Positions 55,676 to 64,000 of a DNA stretch of 64,000 bases are shown piece after piece. The notes beneath the pieces were generated by a model. It was not told the origin of the DNA, ran no database searches, and saw nothing but the letters and a program-made list of their open reading frames with translations. A program made the translations under genes and the position numbers. Origin of the DNA: Paenibacillus aceris (lineage in GTDB: Bacteria; Bacillota; Bacilli; Paenibacillales; NBRC-103111); the NCBI RefSeq assembly GCF_017874035.1, contig NZ_JAGGKV010000015.1, positions 1-64,000 on the forward strand. Direction: 5' to 3'. Numbering within the stretch: position 1 is the stretch's first letter; every line of letters begins with the position of its first letter.

Positions 55676-57210
55676 AACCCTTCACCTGCCTGAACTAACA
55701 ACTTCAAAGCGCTTGGCGAGGAAGATGCTTCATTAATAATTTTATGATACAGCTTATAGCCTGAGAGCAAGGCGGATACAACACCTCCGCCTGGATCGGT
55801 CCAATGACCGGACAGATAAAGACCAGAAATCGGAGTACCGTGCTGTGGACGCGAAGTCATCTGCTTCATGTTCTGTTCCCATCCGTAGGTAGCGCCTTGG
55901 CTGTTGTTTGTATATCGCTCCATCGTAAGAGGCGAACCGGATTCAACAAAATCGAGATGGCTGCCTAAATTCGGTATGGCTTTTTCCGCCATGCGTATTA
56001 ATGCTTCTTGATACTTAGGCTTCTCCGTTTTCCAATCAGCACCGACATCATAAGGAACAAGCGTCGTCAGAATGGCCGTGTGCTTTCCATGTGGAGCCAG
56101 ACTCGCATCAACCAGCGTCGGACATGAAATAGCCAGACCGCACAAACCGTCAACACCTGATTGCTTCAAATTCAAATGCTGATCATATGTTTTGGAGTAA
56201 TCATAATGGTTATAAATGAACGTTTCATGAGCCAATCCATACGATTCCAAAGGCAAATCTGTTCCGATAAAAACTTCAAAGGCAGACATGGAAACTGTCA
56301 TCTCAGCCAGACGTTTCACATATCTGGCAGGGAAATATTGTTCGCCGACGAGCCCATGCACCATTTTTTTCAGATCCCCGTTACAGATAACAATGGGCGC
56401 TTCCACGTACTCTCCGGTTTGCAAAACGATTCCCTTCGCTTGTTTATCTTCAACAACAATCCGTTTCACTTCATTGCGCAGGCATACCTCGCCACCACAT
56501 TCCTCAATGCGTTCCACGAAAGCATTAGCCAGCTCTTGAAAGCTTCCTTTTAAATAGTAAATATCTTCATTAAAATAACTCATGATGGCATAGGCAAAAT
56601 ATAGCGCACTGCCTCGTGTAGGTGGTGCACCATAATAACTCCATAATGCAGCAAACGTATACGCCGCTTTTTCATCCGTCAAATGCTTAAACAGCAATTC
56701 ATGGAACGTCATATAGCGGTATTTCATGATGACCTGATTGGACATGACATGAAACGGATCACGGGCATGAAGCAGCTCAATCGTTGCGTTATAAATTTGC
56801 TGCATGTCATTAACGAGGTTCACAATCCCGTTTCTCTGACTAGGGAAAAGGCGGGAGTAAGTTTCAATTAATCCCTCAACTTGTCTTGGCACCGTAAAAC
56901 GGTGTTCGGGATAGATGGCTGTAAAGATTTCAGGTAGCTGAATAAAAGGCAGTTTATTTGAAAGTCCCGCTTTGCTGAGCAGGTCGTAAAGCAACCCATG
57001 CTTCTCCGCCCCGGCAACAATGCGAACAGCGGCATCAAATGTATACTTTTGCCTTCCAAACGAATGCGCATAACCGCCGGCAAAATAGTGCCTCTCGGCC
57101 ACAAGCACAGAATAACCTTGCTGAGCTAAGTAAGCAGCGGCTCCTAGGCCACCCATACCTGCACCGATAACAATGACGTCATACTTATCCTTTTTAGGTT
57201 TACGAGCCAA
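55672..57210 (-). CDS. FAD-dependent oxidoreductase, phytoene desaturase/carotene isomerase-like
   Basis: 512 residues. An N-terminal dinucleotide fold VIVIGAGMGGLGAAAYLAQQG is followed by ERHYFAGGYAHSF, and near the C-terminus GLYLSGHWTDPGGGVVSAL forms the FAD-closing motif. The layout is that of CrtI/CRTISO-like amine-oxidase fold proteins, here working beside ACP genes rather than carotenoid genes. It may desaturate or isomerise an enzyme-bound polyene or acyl chain. TTG 57210 has GAGGTGA 6 bases upstream, and the gene overlaps the E2-type acyltransferase by 11 bases. A second member lies at 62727. Confidence 0.88.
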   Translation of the reverse strand: MARKPKKDKYDVIVIGAGMGGLGAAAYLAQQGYSVLVAERHYFAGGYAHSFGRQKYTFDAAVRIVAGAEKHGLLYDLLSKAGLSNKLPFIQLPEIFTAIYPEHRFTVPRQVEGLIETYSRLFPSQRNGIVNLVNDMQQIYNATIELLHARDPFHVMSNQVIMKYRYMTFHELLFKHLTDEKAAYTFAALWSYYGAPPTRGSALYFAYAIMSYFNEDIYYLKGSFQELANAFVERIEECGGEVCLRNEVKRIVVEDKQAKGIVLQTGEYVEAPIVICNGDLKKMVHGLVGEQYFPARYVKRLAEMTVSMSAFEVFIGTDLPLESYGLAHETFIYNHYDYSKTYDQHLNLKQSGVDGLCGLAISCPTLVDASLAPHGKHTAILTTLVPYDVGADWKTEKPKYQEALIRMAEKAIPNLGSHLDFVESGSPLTMERYTNNSQGATYGWEQNMKQMTSRPQHGTPISGLYLSGHWTDPGGGVVSALLSGYKLYHKIINEASSSPSALKLLVQAGEGL

Positions 57211-58024
57211 TGAAACTCACCTCTATTTCCTCATTGTTTTTTTGAATGGATGAAGAATCAAATTCCAGAAACTCCTTTACTTCAGCGAGGATATCGGCGG
57301 CGAGTGCTCCATCAATAGCCCGGTGATCAAAAGCGAGGCTTAGTTTCATCATCGGGCGGATCACAATTTGTCTTGCTATCGCTACAGGTTTGTCTTCAAT
57401 AGTACCTACCCCAAAACAAAGTGTATTGGAAATAATCGGGTAAAATGCTTGAATCGGTCGGTGTCCGAGAGACGTGATGGTGAATGTCCCTTGCAGTTTA
57501 TCACGGCTTTCCAGATTTCCCATGGCTAGGCGATAAGCGATTTTGCCGAGCCACATCGGCAGAGACTGAAGTTTACGCACGCCTTTGAACTCAGTAATAT
57601 CGTTAACTTCCCTTTCACGATAGTAATTGATCACCTTCTGCATCTCTTCCACCGACTTTTGATCCGAATCTGCGATGAGTCCAGACAATACAACCCGACT
57701 CTCGCCTATCGACTTATCCATGGTAAACTTGGCAGAAACGTTCGAATAAACAGCCATTTTCGGAATCAGTCCATGCTTGACAGAAGCGTTGGCCTCAGGA
57801 TACCTCTGGAGGATACGGGATATCGCTTCGATTAAATAAACAATATAACTGATCCGTTCTCCGGTTACCGTACTCTCAGCTCTGCGCTGCTTAACGACTG
57901 ACATATCAATCTCTGTATCTAAATAAACCGCTTTGAATTCCTTGGCATAATCCAAAAAATGATAGGTATGTCTTCTTGCCTGCGGCATCGGATAAATGCT
58001 CGTCTTGCCCCTGGCACGATACAT
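57200..58024 (-). CDS. 2-oxoacid dehydrogenase E2-type acyltransferase (catalytic domain only), AbyA4/Agg4-like
   Basis: About 274 residues. Only the catalytic E2/CAT-like domain is present; lipoyl and peripheral-subunit-binding domains are missing, and no E1/E3 genes are nearby. The active site is LAFDHRAIDGALAADIL (HxxxDG), with GTFTITSLGHRPIQAFYPII as the preceding conserved block. Stand-alone E2-like proteins of this kind acetylate the tetronate hydroxymethyl in agglomerin and abyssomicin pathways. ATG 58024 follows GAGGAGG at 7 bases and overlaps the ACP stop by one base, matching the usual tetronate gene order. Confidence 0.88.
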   Translation of the reverse strand: MYRARGKTSIYPMPQARRHTYHFLDYAKEFKAVYLDTEIDMSVVKQRRAESTVTGERISYIVYLIEAISRILQRYPEANASVKHGLIPKMAVYSNVSAKFTMDKSIGESRVVLSGLIADSDQKSVEEMQKVINYYREREVNDITEFKGVRKLQSLPMWLGKIAYRLAMGNLESRDKLQGTFTITSLGHRPIQAFYPIISNTLCFGVGTIEDKPVAIARQIVIRPMMKLSLAFDHRAIDGALAADILAEVKEFLEFDSSSIQKNNEEIEVSFIGS

Positions 58025-58257
58025 TAAACAACCTCCTCGGTTACGGCATGAAGCATATCCTTCAGACTTTGTGCTTTCATTACTTGTTCTACGGGGAGAC
58101 GTACACCTAAGGCCGACTCCAAATGCACCATTAAACGCACCGCATTCACGGAATCCCATTCCGGCAGATCTTCCATTCTGATTTCGTCATGCAGGTCGTT
58201 CTCGTCCATGTCCAATACGTCAGCTACAACTTCCTTGAGTTCTTTCATCTCGATCAT
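58024..58257 (-). CDS. Discrete acyl carrier protein (glyceryl-ACP candidate)
   Basis: 77 residues, acidic and helical. The phosphopantetheine site is EWDSVNAVRL, with Ser36. The DSV form rather than the usual DSL is common in glyceryl/FkbH-partner ACPs. The ATG overlaps the stop of the FkbH gene (ATGA), so the two products are made together, as expected for FkbH charging its own ACP. Confidence 0.93.
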   Translation of the reverse strand: MIEMKELKEVVADVLDMDENDLHDEIRMEDLPEWDSVNAVRLMVHLESALGVRLPVEQVMKAQSLKDMLHAVTEEVV

Positions 58258-60167
58258 TGAGCAGCAATCTCCTCTCCGGCTAACATGTTTATCCATGCTA
58301 CTTCATCAGGTATGTTCTGCAATCGTTGGACAAATTGCTGCTTCACCCCATCTACAGGGTCATCTTGATCATTTTCTACGTATTCAAACCCGTGCTGCAC
58401 GTAGAAGTCCTTTACAATCACATTCTTCATCGAAGGAATGTACTCCCCATAAACTTCCTGAATGCCTTCCTCTTTGGCCTTCCATAACACATGACGCATA
58501 ATGGCTGTCTCAATTTTTCTGGAAAATACTCGGCAGCTCATCATGAAATTATCAATCCGCCACGCGGTCTCTGATTTCTCCACAAGTACGCAGCCGATTA
58601 AGCCGTAGTCACCAAAGCGATCTTTGGTCTGAAATCCGAACACCCAATAAGCACCACTGTTTTCCAGTTGTTCGATCTCTGATTCCTGATAGCGTCTAGA
58701 TGTCATGTTAAACTGGTTCGTTCTCACCGTTAGTTGAGCGAGTCGTGGAAGGTTAAAGGCATTTGCGGGTACAAGATTCACTTGAATATCCAACGAATGC
58801 AAATAGTCTTCTATAGAACCGCTAGATTGCTTCAACTGCTCCCTTTCTACTTCCAATTTATATTGATTCGTACGATCCAAATCCGTAGAAGTCAGCTTGT
58901 TCAAGTTGAACCAGCCGGCAGATAATAGAGAATCAACATAATAGGAAGGGTCTTGGGGGAGTTCGGGCACTGTGACGTCAGATAATGAGTCACGCACTAG
59001 ATTCCGCTCGAATGGATTGTCATCGATGAATACCAGGCTATCGAGTCCGATATTCAGTGTGCTGGCAATCGTTTTAATATTCTCGTGTTTAGGATCCCAA
59101 TTGGCGCGAATAATCACGATATCTTCCAATCCTAGCTGCATATGCGGATGTTCTTCGAACATCTCCCGGACAACGGATTCTTCGTTCTTGCTGCTCACCG
59201 CCAGCAGTACACCTTGATTCTTCAGCTGCCGGATTGCTTTCTGAAAATCCACAAAGATTTTGCCGGGTGCTGAATCGCCTAAATGCACACCGTTTATTCC
59301 GTCATCGCCGACGATTCCGCCCCAAAGCGTATTATCCAGATCAAGGACAAGGCACTTCTTGGTCATTCCCAAGATGCCTCTTGCTACTTTTACGCTTTCG
59401 GAAGCGTAAGCAAACAAAACGTCCTGACTTAAATGGAAGCTTCCGTACTGCGCCAATCGAGGGTCGGAAAGTTTAGCTACCTGATGCTCTTGCAGCAGAA
59501 TTTCCGTATCCATGATGATGACCTGACTCCAAGCATTAGCCAAATCCAAAAGCCCGATGTTGAAGGAACGCCATATCCGGCTGATCTTGGCCTTTGTCTT
59601 ATAATCGATTTTGGCATTATACGTTACACTAGTCAGCGGAACCGTATTTAGCACCAGCAAGCCTTTGCACTGCTCATGATAAATCCCTATAAGCTGCTTG
59701 AGCTGCTCCAGCTTTCTTTCACAGGCAAGCTCCAGATCAGCAGCATCCCAATCACGAGGCAGTTCTTCCGTTACTGCATGTTCATCCAGCAGGCAAACCG
59801 TCAATTGCGGAGACATTTCGTATAAGCCACTGCCCGTATTCATGAGCTCATAAACATATTGATTGAATCCTGCTGCGTACACTTCGGGCCAAATACCATC
59901 GCTCAACAATAGAGGCCTGAGCATCAAAGGAAAAGAATCACTTGTAAAACTGCTGAGCACTGCAACCTTCAACGGTTTCAAAGGCTGTACATCTGCTGCT
60001 TGCCAAGCTTCATGAGCAACGCTTTTAAGCATATAACCGATTTTTTCACTAAACATGGCATCGCGGTTTGTCTTAATTGCGCTGACGATCTTTTGCCGAT
60101 TCGCACCGAGTGAGCCATCGTTCTTCATTTGACGAATGCTTGCAATTAGTTCTTTATTATTCATCAT
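58254..60167 (-). CDS. FkbH-like HAD-type glyceryl-ACP synthase (HAD-IIIC)
   Basis: 637 residues. The N-terminal about 270 residues form an SGNH-like domain. The HAD core begins with CLVLDLDNTLWGGIVGDDG, has LLAVSSKNEESVV and VFIDDNPFERN, all FkbH signatures. The C-terminus (about 470-630) is a GNAT-like fold. FkbH proteins dephosphorylate 1,3-bisphosphoglycerate and load the glyceryl group onto an ACP. Full-length and apparently active. The ATG overlaps the KAS III stop, and SD GAGGAAG is present. It directly precedes its ACP gene. Confidence 0.93.
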   Translation of the reverse strand: MMNNKELIASIRQMKNDGSLGANRQKIVSAIKTNRDAMFSEKIGYMLKSVAHEAWQAADVQPLKPLKVAVLSSFTSDSFPLMLRPLLLSDGIWPEVYAAGFNQYVYELMNTGSGLYEMSPQLTVCLLDEHAVTEELPRDWDAADLELACERKLEQLKQLIGIYHEQCKGLLVLNTVPLTSVTYNAKIDYKTKAKISRIWRSFNIGLLDLANAWSQVIIMDTEILLQEHQVAKLSDPRLAQYGSFHLSQDVLFAYASESVKVARGILGMTKKCLVLDLDNTLWGGIVGDDGINGVHLGDSAPGKIFVDFQKAIRQLKNQGVLLAVSSKNEESVVREMFEEHPHMQLGLEDIVIIRANWDPKHENIKTIASTLNIGLDSLVFIDDNPFERNLVRDSLSDVTVPELPQDPSYYVDSLLSAGWFNLNKLTSTDLDRTNQYKLEVEREQLKQSSGSIEDYLHSLDIQVNLVPANAFNLPRLAQLTVRTNQFNMTSRRYQESEIEQLENSGAYWVFGFQTKDRFGDYGLIGCVLVEKSETAWRIDNFMMSCRVFSRKIETAIMRHVLWKAKEEGIQEVYGEYIPSMKNVIVKDFYVQHGFEYVENDQDDPVDGVKQQFVQRLQNIPDEVAWINMLAGEEIAAQ

Positions 60168-61198
60168 TTGGCTTCCTCTTTCACTAAAGCCATGCCTGTC
60201 TTAATCCATTTGGAGGATTCAATGGCGATGCATACCGCCTTTTCTCCGGGCTTCATTCTGTCAATCAGCTGCTCCAATTGCAAATACGGGAGCGCATTCC
60301 CGTTATTACCTGTCTCGGCAACACAATTGATTGTTTTGGCTGAGTCGAGTTCGAGGGATTGCACAATTCTGTCCGTCATATGTCCACCTAATTGCGGGGG
60401 CAAATAATGATCAACTGACTCAGCAGGACATTGCAGCTTCTCCAAGAGTTCCACCAGCATTTCTTTGGCCATGACTGGAACATCCCGCTCGATCGCTTTG
60501 TAGTCCTCTTTGGCAGACTGGACTTTCTTGCCCTCCTCCGGACTCTCTTGCAGACCGAACCAGTTCATCATTTGACCGGGCTCCCGATTCAAACCTTCAA
60601 AACGGTTGACGATATGTTCAATGTTGATCCCATCGTATTCCGAACCCGTAGATAACACAGCCGCCCCCGCTCCGTCGCCGAATAAAGCTAAATTGATCAG
60701 TTCCGAAGAGCGCAGCTTTTTAAAATCACGACGGAAACTCATGTATTTGTTACAAACATCTCCTCCGATAACAAGTGCATTCGTGAAAGCCCCCGTAAGC
60801 AAGAAGCGATACGCGACCTCCAAGCCTTGAATGGCTCCAGAGCAACCCGCCTGAATTTCATAGGTCGGTATCTGATTCATCCCAAGCCGATCAGCTACAA
60901 GATTGACCGTTGCAGGCATCAAATGATCCGGCGTTGCTGTCGACATCACAATCAAGTCAATTTCATCGTTCGTGAAACCTGCTCTTGTTATTGCCTTCTG
61001 TGCCGCTTCATAGGCGAGATCTAGCAATTGGAATTTGACGACCTTCTCGTCCAGATCGACGGCAAAATGCCGTGTTTTTGTACCGATCATGAGGTCGATC
61101 CAATCTTCGCGCAATCCAAATACTTCTTCCATCTTGGAATTAGGAACCGGATTCCCTGGAAGCGCGGTGCCAACTCCAATGAGCTTCACGGATTTCAA
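60164..61198 (-). CDS. KAS III (FabH-like) ketosynthase homologue, tetronate-type (AbyA1/RkD-like)
   Basis: 344 residues, thiolase fold. The nucleophile is Cys119 in IQAGCSGAIQGLEV. The Asn of the FabH GNTS motif is present in AETGNNGNALP. In place of PHQAN, this protein has LPPQLGGHM, so the canonical His position holds Pro and a His lies four residues later. Such KAS III homologues join glyceryl-ACP to a beta-ketoacyl thioester and close the tetronate ring. TTG 61198 has AGAGGAGG 8 bases upstream. It lies 39 bases after the degenerate SDR gene. Activity depends on whether that displaced His, or another residue, serves catalysis. Confidence 0.9.
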   Translation of the reverse strand: MKSVKLIGVGTALPGNPVPNSKMEEVFGLREDWIDLMIGTKTRHFAVDLDEKVVKFQLLDLAYEAAQKAITRAGFTNDEIDLIVMSTATPDHLMPATVNLVADRLGMNQIPTYEIQAGCSGAIQGLEVAYRFLLTGAFTNALVIGGDVCNKYMSFRRDFKKLRSSELINLALFGDGAGAAVLSTGSEYDGINIEHIVNRFEGLNREPGQMMNWFGLQESPEEGKKVQSAKEDYKAIERDVPVMAKEMLVELLEKLQCPAESVDHYLPPQLGGHMTDRIVQSLELDSAKTINCVAETGNNGNALPYLQLEQLIDRMKPGEKAVCIAIESSKWIKTGMALVKEEAK

Positions 61199-61237
61199 AT
61201 GATTTTCCTCCTCTGAATTAAACAGTCGAATTTAACC

Positions 61238-61975
61238 TTACAGATTCGTTTCCACTCCGATGCCGATTTCGAAATTTTGACCTCCTATCAAGCTGTTAGG
61301 CGCGTCGATGATGAAATCCAGCATCGCCAACATTTCGCTCATCGGCTTCATCACCGGCTTCAGCCCATATATCTCCAGCTTCCGCTGTCTTTCTTTTTTC
61401 TCACTCTTCTCAAAATCGGCATCATGGTAACCGAATGTCATTACATTGACGTCAATGCGGAATGCACTGCATTCCCGGGACAAACATTTCATCATAGAAA
61501 TTTTGCCGTGGTTAATGATCGGAGAACTTGGATATTGATCATAATAGAGCGTGTCATAAATAATCGGGAACACGATTTTCCCTGATTTACGCTTGATCAT
61601 ATGACTGACAGCCGATTTGTTCCACAAAAAGATCCGCTCAAATATAGCAGGAATTCGTTCTCCCAACACATCAGGCATGTCCTCGAACAGCTTCTCTTCA
61701 TCGAGCATTTCATTGCCGTGAATCATGACATCAAGCCCACCCAAGACAGAGATAGCCTCTTCCATCATGGCTGCGTACTCCGTTTCTTCAGAAGGCATAC
61801 CATTTACTATATGCAGTCTTTGAGCAGCTTCACTCTCTAATGAGCGAGTGTATGACATCCCTTCCTCCGAATCTTCTATGTGCATCACAACCCGATGCCC
61901 GATTGACAGCATACGAGTTGCGATCAATTGGTTGAACGCATGCTGCCCATTAGTAATAAAGATCGACTTGCTCAT
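61238..61975 (-). CDS. Degenerate short-chain dehydrogenase (SDR) homologue
   Basis: 245 residues with an SDR layout but altered key motifs. The TGxxxGIG cofactor loop reads TNGQHAFN, and the catalytic YxxxK reads IINHGK, so Tyr is replaced by Ile. The NNAG strand reads MIHGNEM. It is probably non-catalytic and may be a partner or scaffold of the normal FabG made just upstream. SD AGGAGG is strong. It lies 11 bases after fabG. Confidence 0.85.
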   Translation of the reverse strand: MSKSIFITNGQHAFNQLIATRMLSIGHRVVMHIEDSEEGMSYTRSLESEAAQRLHIVNGMPSEETEYAAMMEEAISVLGGLDVMIHGNEMLDEEKLFEDMPDVLGERIPAIFERIFLWNKSAVSHMIKRKSGKIVFPIIYDTLYYDQYPSSPIINHGKISMMKCLSRECSAFRIDVNVMTFGYHDADFEKSEKKERQRKLEIYGLKPVMKPMSEMLAMLDFIIDAPNSLIGGQNFEIGIGVETNL

Positions 61976-61986
61976 CCTGTCTCCTC

Positions 61987-62730
61987 CTATCTGATAAAGC
62001 CGCCGTCCACTTTCAACACGCTTCCCGCAATATAATCCGACATAGTACTGGCTAGGAAGAGGACCGAATCCGCAATTTCCCGTGGCTCCCCTAATCTCTT
62101 CATGTCCGTATGCAAAAGAAAATTATCCAGCTTGTCCGTAGGAACGTGACCGATCATTTCGGTATTGATCATTCCAGGAGCTATCGCGTTGACATAGATC
62201 CCTTTGGACGCGTAACGTCGGGCCAGCATGCGAGTCAACCCGATGATGGAACCTTTGGACGCTCCATAATTCGTTTGCGCTTCACGTCCTAGAACACCGG
62301 TAACCGAGATCACATTTACGATTTTCCCGCTCCCATTTCGTTCCATATAAGGGATGACTTCTTTCGAACAACAGTAAGTTCCTTCGAAATTCGTGCGGAA
62401 CACCCGGTTCCATTCATCCAGCAACATCTGTGAAGAGAAGTTGTCTGCTACTATGCCAGCATTATTGATCAAAATATCAATGCTGCCGTACTCCGTAATG
62501 ATTTGCTCCATCAGTTGACGAATGAACCCCTGGTCTGTTATCGAGCCTTTGAAAAATGTGACCTTAACTCCCTTCGAACGAAGGTCCTCTTGGATCGTTT
62601 GTGCCATTTGGTCATTGTTAGCATAAACGCCTACAACCGTTGCACCTTCCTCTGCAAACCTGTACAAAATCGCTTTTCCAATTCCGCGAGTAGCGCCTGT
62701 TATGATAGCTACCCGATCTTTCATCATCAT
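61987..62730 (-). CDS. fabG: 3-oxoacyl-ACP reductase
   Basis: 247 residues, classical SDR. The NADP motif is TGATRGIGKAIL, NNAG is present in ILINNAGIVADN, Ser in VISVTG, and YGASKGSIIGL holds catalytic Tyr and Lys. It ends with DYIAGSVLKVDGGF, the FabG signature. It reduces 3-oxoacyl-ACP with NADPH. The ATG overlaps the upstream flavoprotein stop (ATGA), with GAGGTGG ahead. Confidence 0.94.
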   Translation of the reverse strand: MMMKDRVAIITGATRGIGKAILYRFAEEGATVVGVYANNDQMAQTIQEDLRSKGVKVTFFKGSITDQGFIRQLMEQIITEYGSIDILINNAGIVADNFSSQMLLDEWNRVFRTNFEGTYCCSKEVIPYMERNGSGKIVNVISVTGVLGREAQTNYGASKGSIIGLTRMLARRYASKGIYVNAIAPGMINTEMIGHVPTDKLDNFLLHTDMKRLGEPREIADSVLFLASTMSDYIAGSVLKVDGGFIR

Positions 62731-64000
62731 TTCAGTACCACCTCTTTGTTTTGAAGCATTAGTTGTTTTGCCAAATTATATCCGCTCCAAATAACTCCGC
62801 TGTATCCTCCCCCTGGCTGTGTCCATGCACCTGCTAGATACAAACCTTGGATGGGAGTCGTTTGGGGCAACCTGCGATGCAGGCATTGATCAACCGACTG
62901 CTGGGCTCCATATATAGCGCCATGCATGTTGCTAGTATAGGCATGATTCGTTCTCGGAGTTGAGAGTTCCACGTAGGCGATATGCTCACTCACATTCGGG
63001 TACAGCCGCTCCAGCCTATTGATCAAGATGCGGGTGACTTCTTCTTTTTTTTGCCGATAAGTTTCTTCATCGATTTCTTTCCAGCAATCATACTCGCTTA
63101 ATACAAACAAAGACATCGTCGTTTTACCGTTTGCTTGGTAAGAGGGATTGAGATTTTCATAGATCGTAATGCTAAACGGCATTGTCTCGTAACTTTCATT
63201 CCGCATTTCCTCGTATGCTTGCTCAAGATCATAGTACTCATTAACGAATATTTCATGATCCGTCTCCCCATAAACGCTAGGGAAATCGATGTCCAGCAGC
63301 AAATAAGCCTGAACACACGCGAGGCTCGGCTTGAGCGATTCAATCTTTTTGACATATCGGCGTGGCAACTGATCGTAACCGATCATCTTGCCAAACGTCT
63401 GAAATGGGTCAACGTTCGAGATAACAACCTCTGACGCAAATTCACCTTTCAGCGTTTTAACGCCTTTCACGGCTCCATTCTCCACCTGAATTTGCGTGAC
63501 ATGATGCCGTGTAAGTACTTCTCCCCCGTGACTCTTGATCATTTGGACAAGGGCGTTGGAAATTTGTTGGGAACGTCCTTTGGGATAATAACCGCCATTC
63601 AACATATATTCCGTCCATGCATAAGCGTAATAAACGGCGGATATCTGGGAAGGGGGAAGTCCATAGTACTGCCACTGCTGAGCAATAATGGACTTGAGTT
63701 CTGAGCTGGTTAGGAACTGGTCAAGCACCTGTTGCAGAGATAAATTGTTGTAGGCTAATACCGTAGGTCCATCTTGGAATAAATCATTCGCTTCCCCTTG
63801 ATTTGTCTTGTTCATCATCAAGAGTATTTCTTTGCGAAGCTGACAAAACTGTTCAAATAATAAATGGATTCCATTCCGTTCATCGGGATACTTGGTTTCC
63901 AGGTCGTGCATATATGTTTCGTAATTCCCAACCCGGATATCGTCCCCAGGGAATACAGCTCGATAAAGAGTTTTGGCACGAAGGAATTCAACGTGATCCA
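62727..64000 (-). CDS. FAD-dependent oxidoreductase, phytoene desaturase/carotene isomerase-like (partial)
   Basis: The open frame runs to the right edge without a start, so the N-terminal FAD-binding fold lies outside. About 424 residues are visible. GLYLAGAWTQPGGGYSGVIW near the C-terminus is the closing FAD motif, matching the flavoprotein at 55672. SNALVQMIKSHGGEVLTRHHV and VVISNVDPFQTFGKMIG are also typical of the CrtI/CRTISO fold. It is the furthest-upstream gene visible in this train; its presence twice suggests two rounds of desaturation or isomerisation. Confidence 0.88.
   Translation of the reverse strand, partial: DHVEFLRAKTLYRAVFPGDDIRVGNYETYMHDLETKYPDERNGIHLLFEQFCQLRKEILLMMNKTNQGEANDLFQDGPTVLAYNNLSLQQVLDQFLTSSELKSIIAQQWQYYGLPPSQISAVYYAYAWTEYMLNGGYYPKGRSQQISNALVQMIKSHGGEVLTRHHVTQIQVENGAVKGVKTLKGEFASEVVISNVDPFQTFGKMIGYDQLPRRYVKKIESLKPSLACVQAYLLLDIDFPSVYGETDHEIFVNEYYDLEQAYEEMRNESYETMPFSITIYENLNPSYQANGKTTMSLFVLSEYDCWKEIDEETYRQKKEEVTRILINRLERLYPNVSEHIAYVELSTPRTNHAYTSNMHGAIYGAQQSVDQCLHRRLPQTTPIQGLYLAGAWTQPGGGYSGVIWSGYNLAKQLMLQNKEVVLK

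Overview
The window suggests a spore-forming Bacillota of the Paenibacillus/Cohnella group. Signs are an S-layer-homology protein, a YheC/YheD-type spore coat protein, YjcZ-type mini-proteins, the BshB2/YojF bacillithiol pair, a CcpA cre box, and two carbohydrate loci of the LplB/YtcP/lipoprotein type with AraC-family regulators. Start codons were chosen from Shine-Dalgarno spacing and often differ from the longest frame. No rRNA, tRNA, CRISPR array or intact transposon was seen.

Layout. About 0.3-4.3 kb (minus strand): an orphan DUF4157 protein, a small CxxC protein and an S-layer-type protein. About 4.4-9.6 kb (minus): a decaying rhamnogalacturonan locus, with one intact modular PL4-type lyase (cohesin-like and dockerin modules) under a perfect cre box, flanked by a GH88/GH105-like tail, a PL11 N-terminus and a possible IS21 IstB tail. 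About 9.7-12.9 kb: two spore-type genes and an MFS exporter. About 13.4-23.9 kb (minus): a sugar operon of two ABC permeases, binding protein, sensor kinase (frameshifted in this sequence), AraC-type response regulator, FAD-dependent oxidoreductase and SGNH hydrolase. About 25.3-36.6 kb (plus): a second sugar locus of AraC-type regulator, two permeases, binding protein and a 1685-residue multidomain glycosidase. About 36.6-47.3 kb: small housekeeping, spore and hypothetical genes with several remnants.

About 47.4-64.0 kb (minus) is one very tight gene train, most genes overlapping by 1-11 bases, running in from beyond the right edge. It encodes an FkbH-like glyceryl transferase, a discrete ACP, a KAS III homologue and an E2-type acyltransferase. 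In actinomycetes this quartet builds tetronate rings from glyceryl-ACP. It is fused to a full malonyl-CoA and type II fatty-acid tool kit: AccD, AccA, AccB, AccC, FabD, AcpS, FabZ, FabG, a degenerate SDR, an enoyl-CoA hydratase homologue and two carotene-isomerase/phytoene-desaturase-like flavoproteins. I read it as a biosynthetic gene cluster for an acyl-tetronate-like, perhaps polyunsaturated, product whose chain is made by discrete enzymes rather than a modular PKS. No elongating ketosynthase lies inside the window. This is the most interesting part of the sequence.
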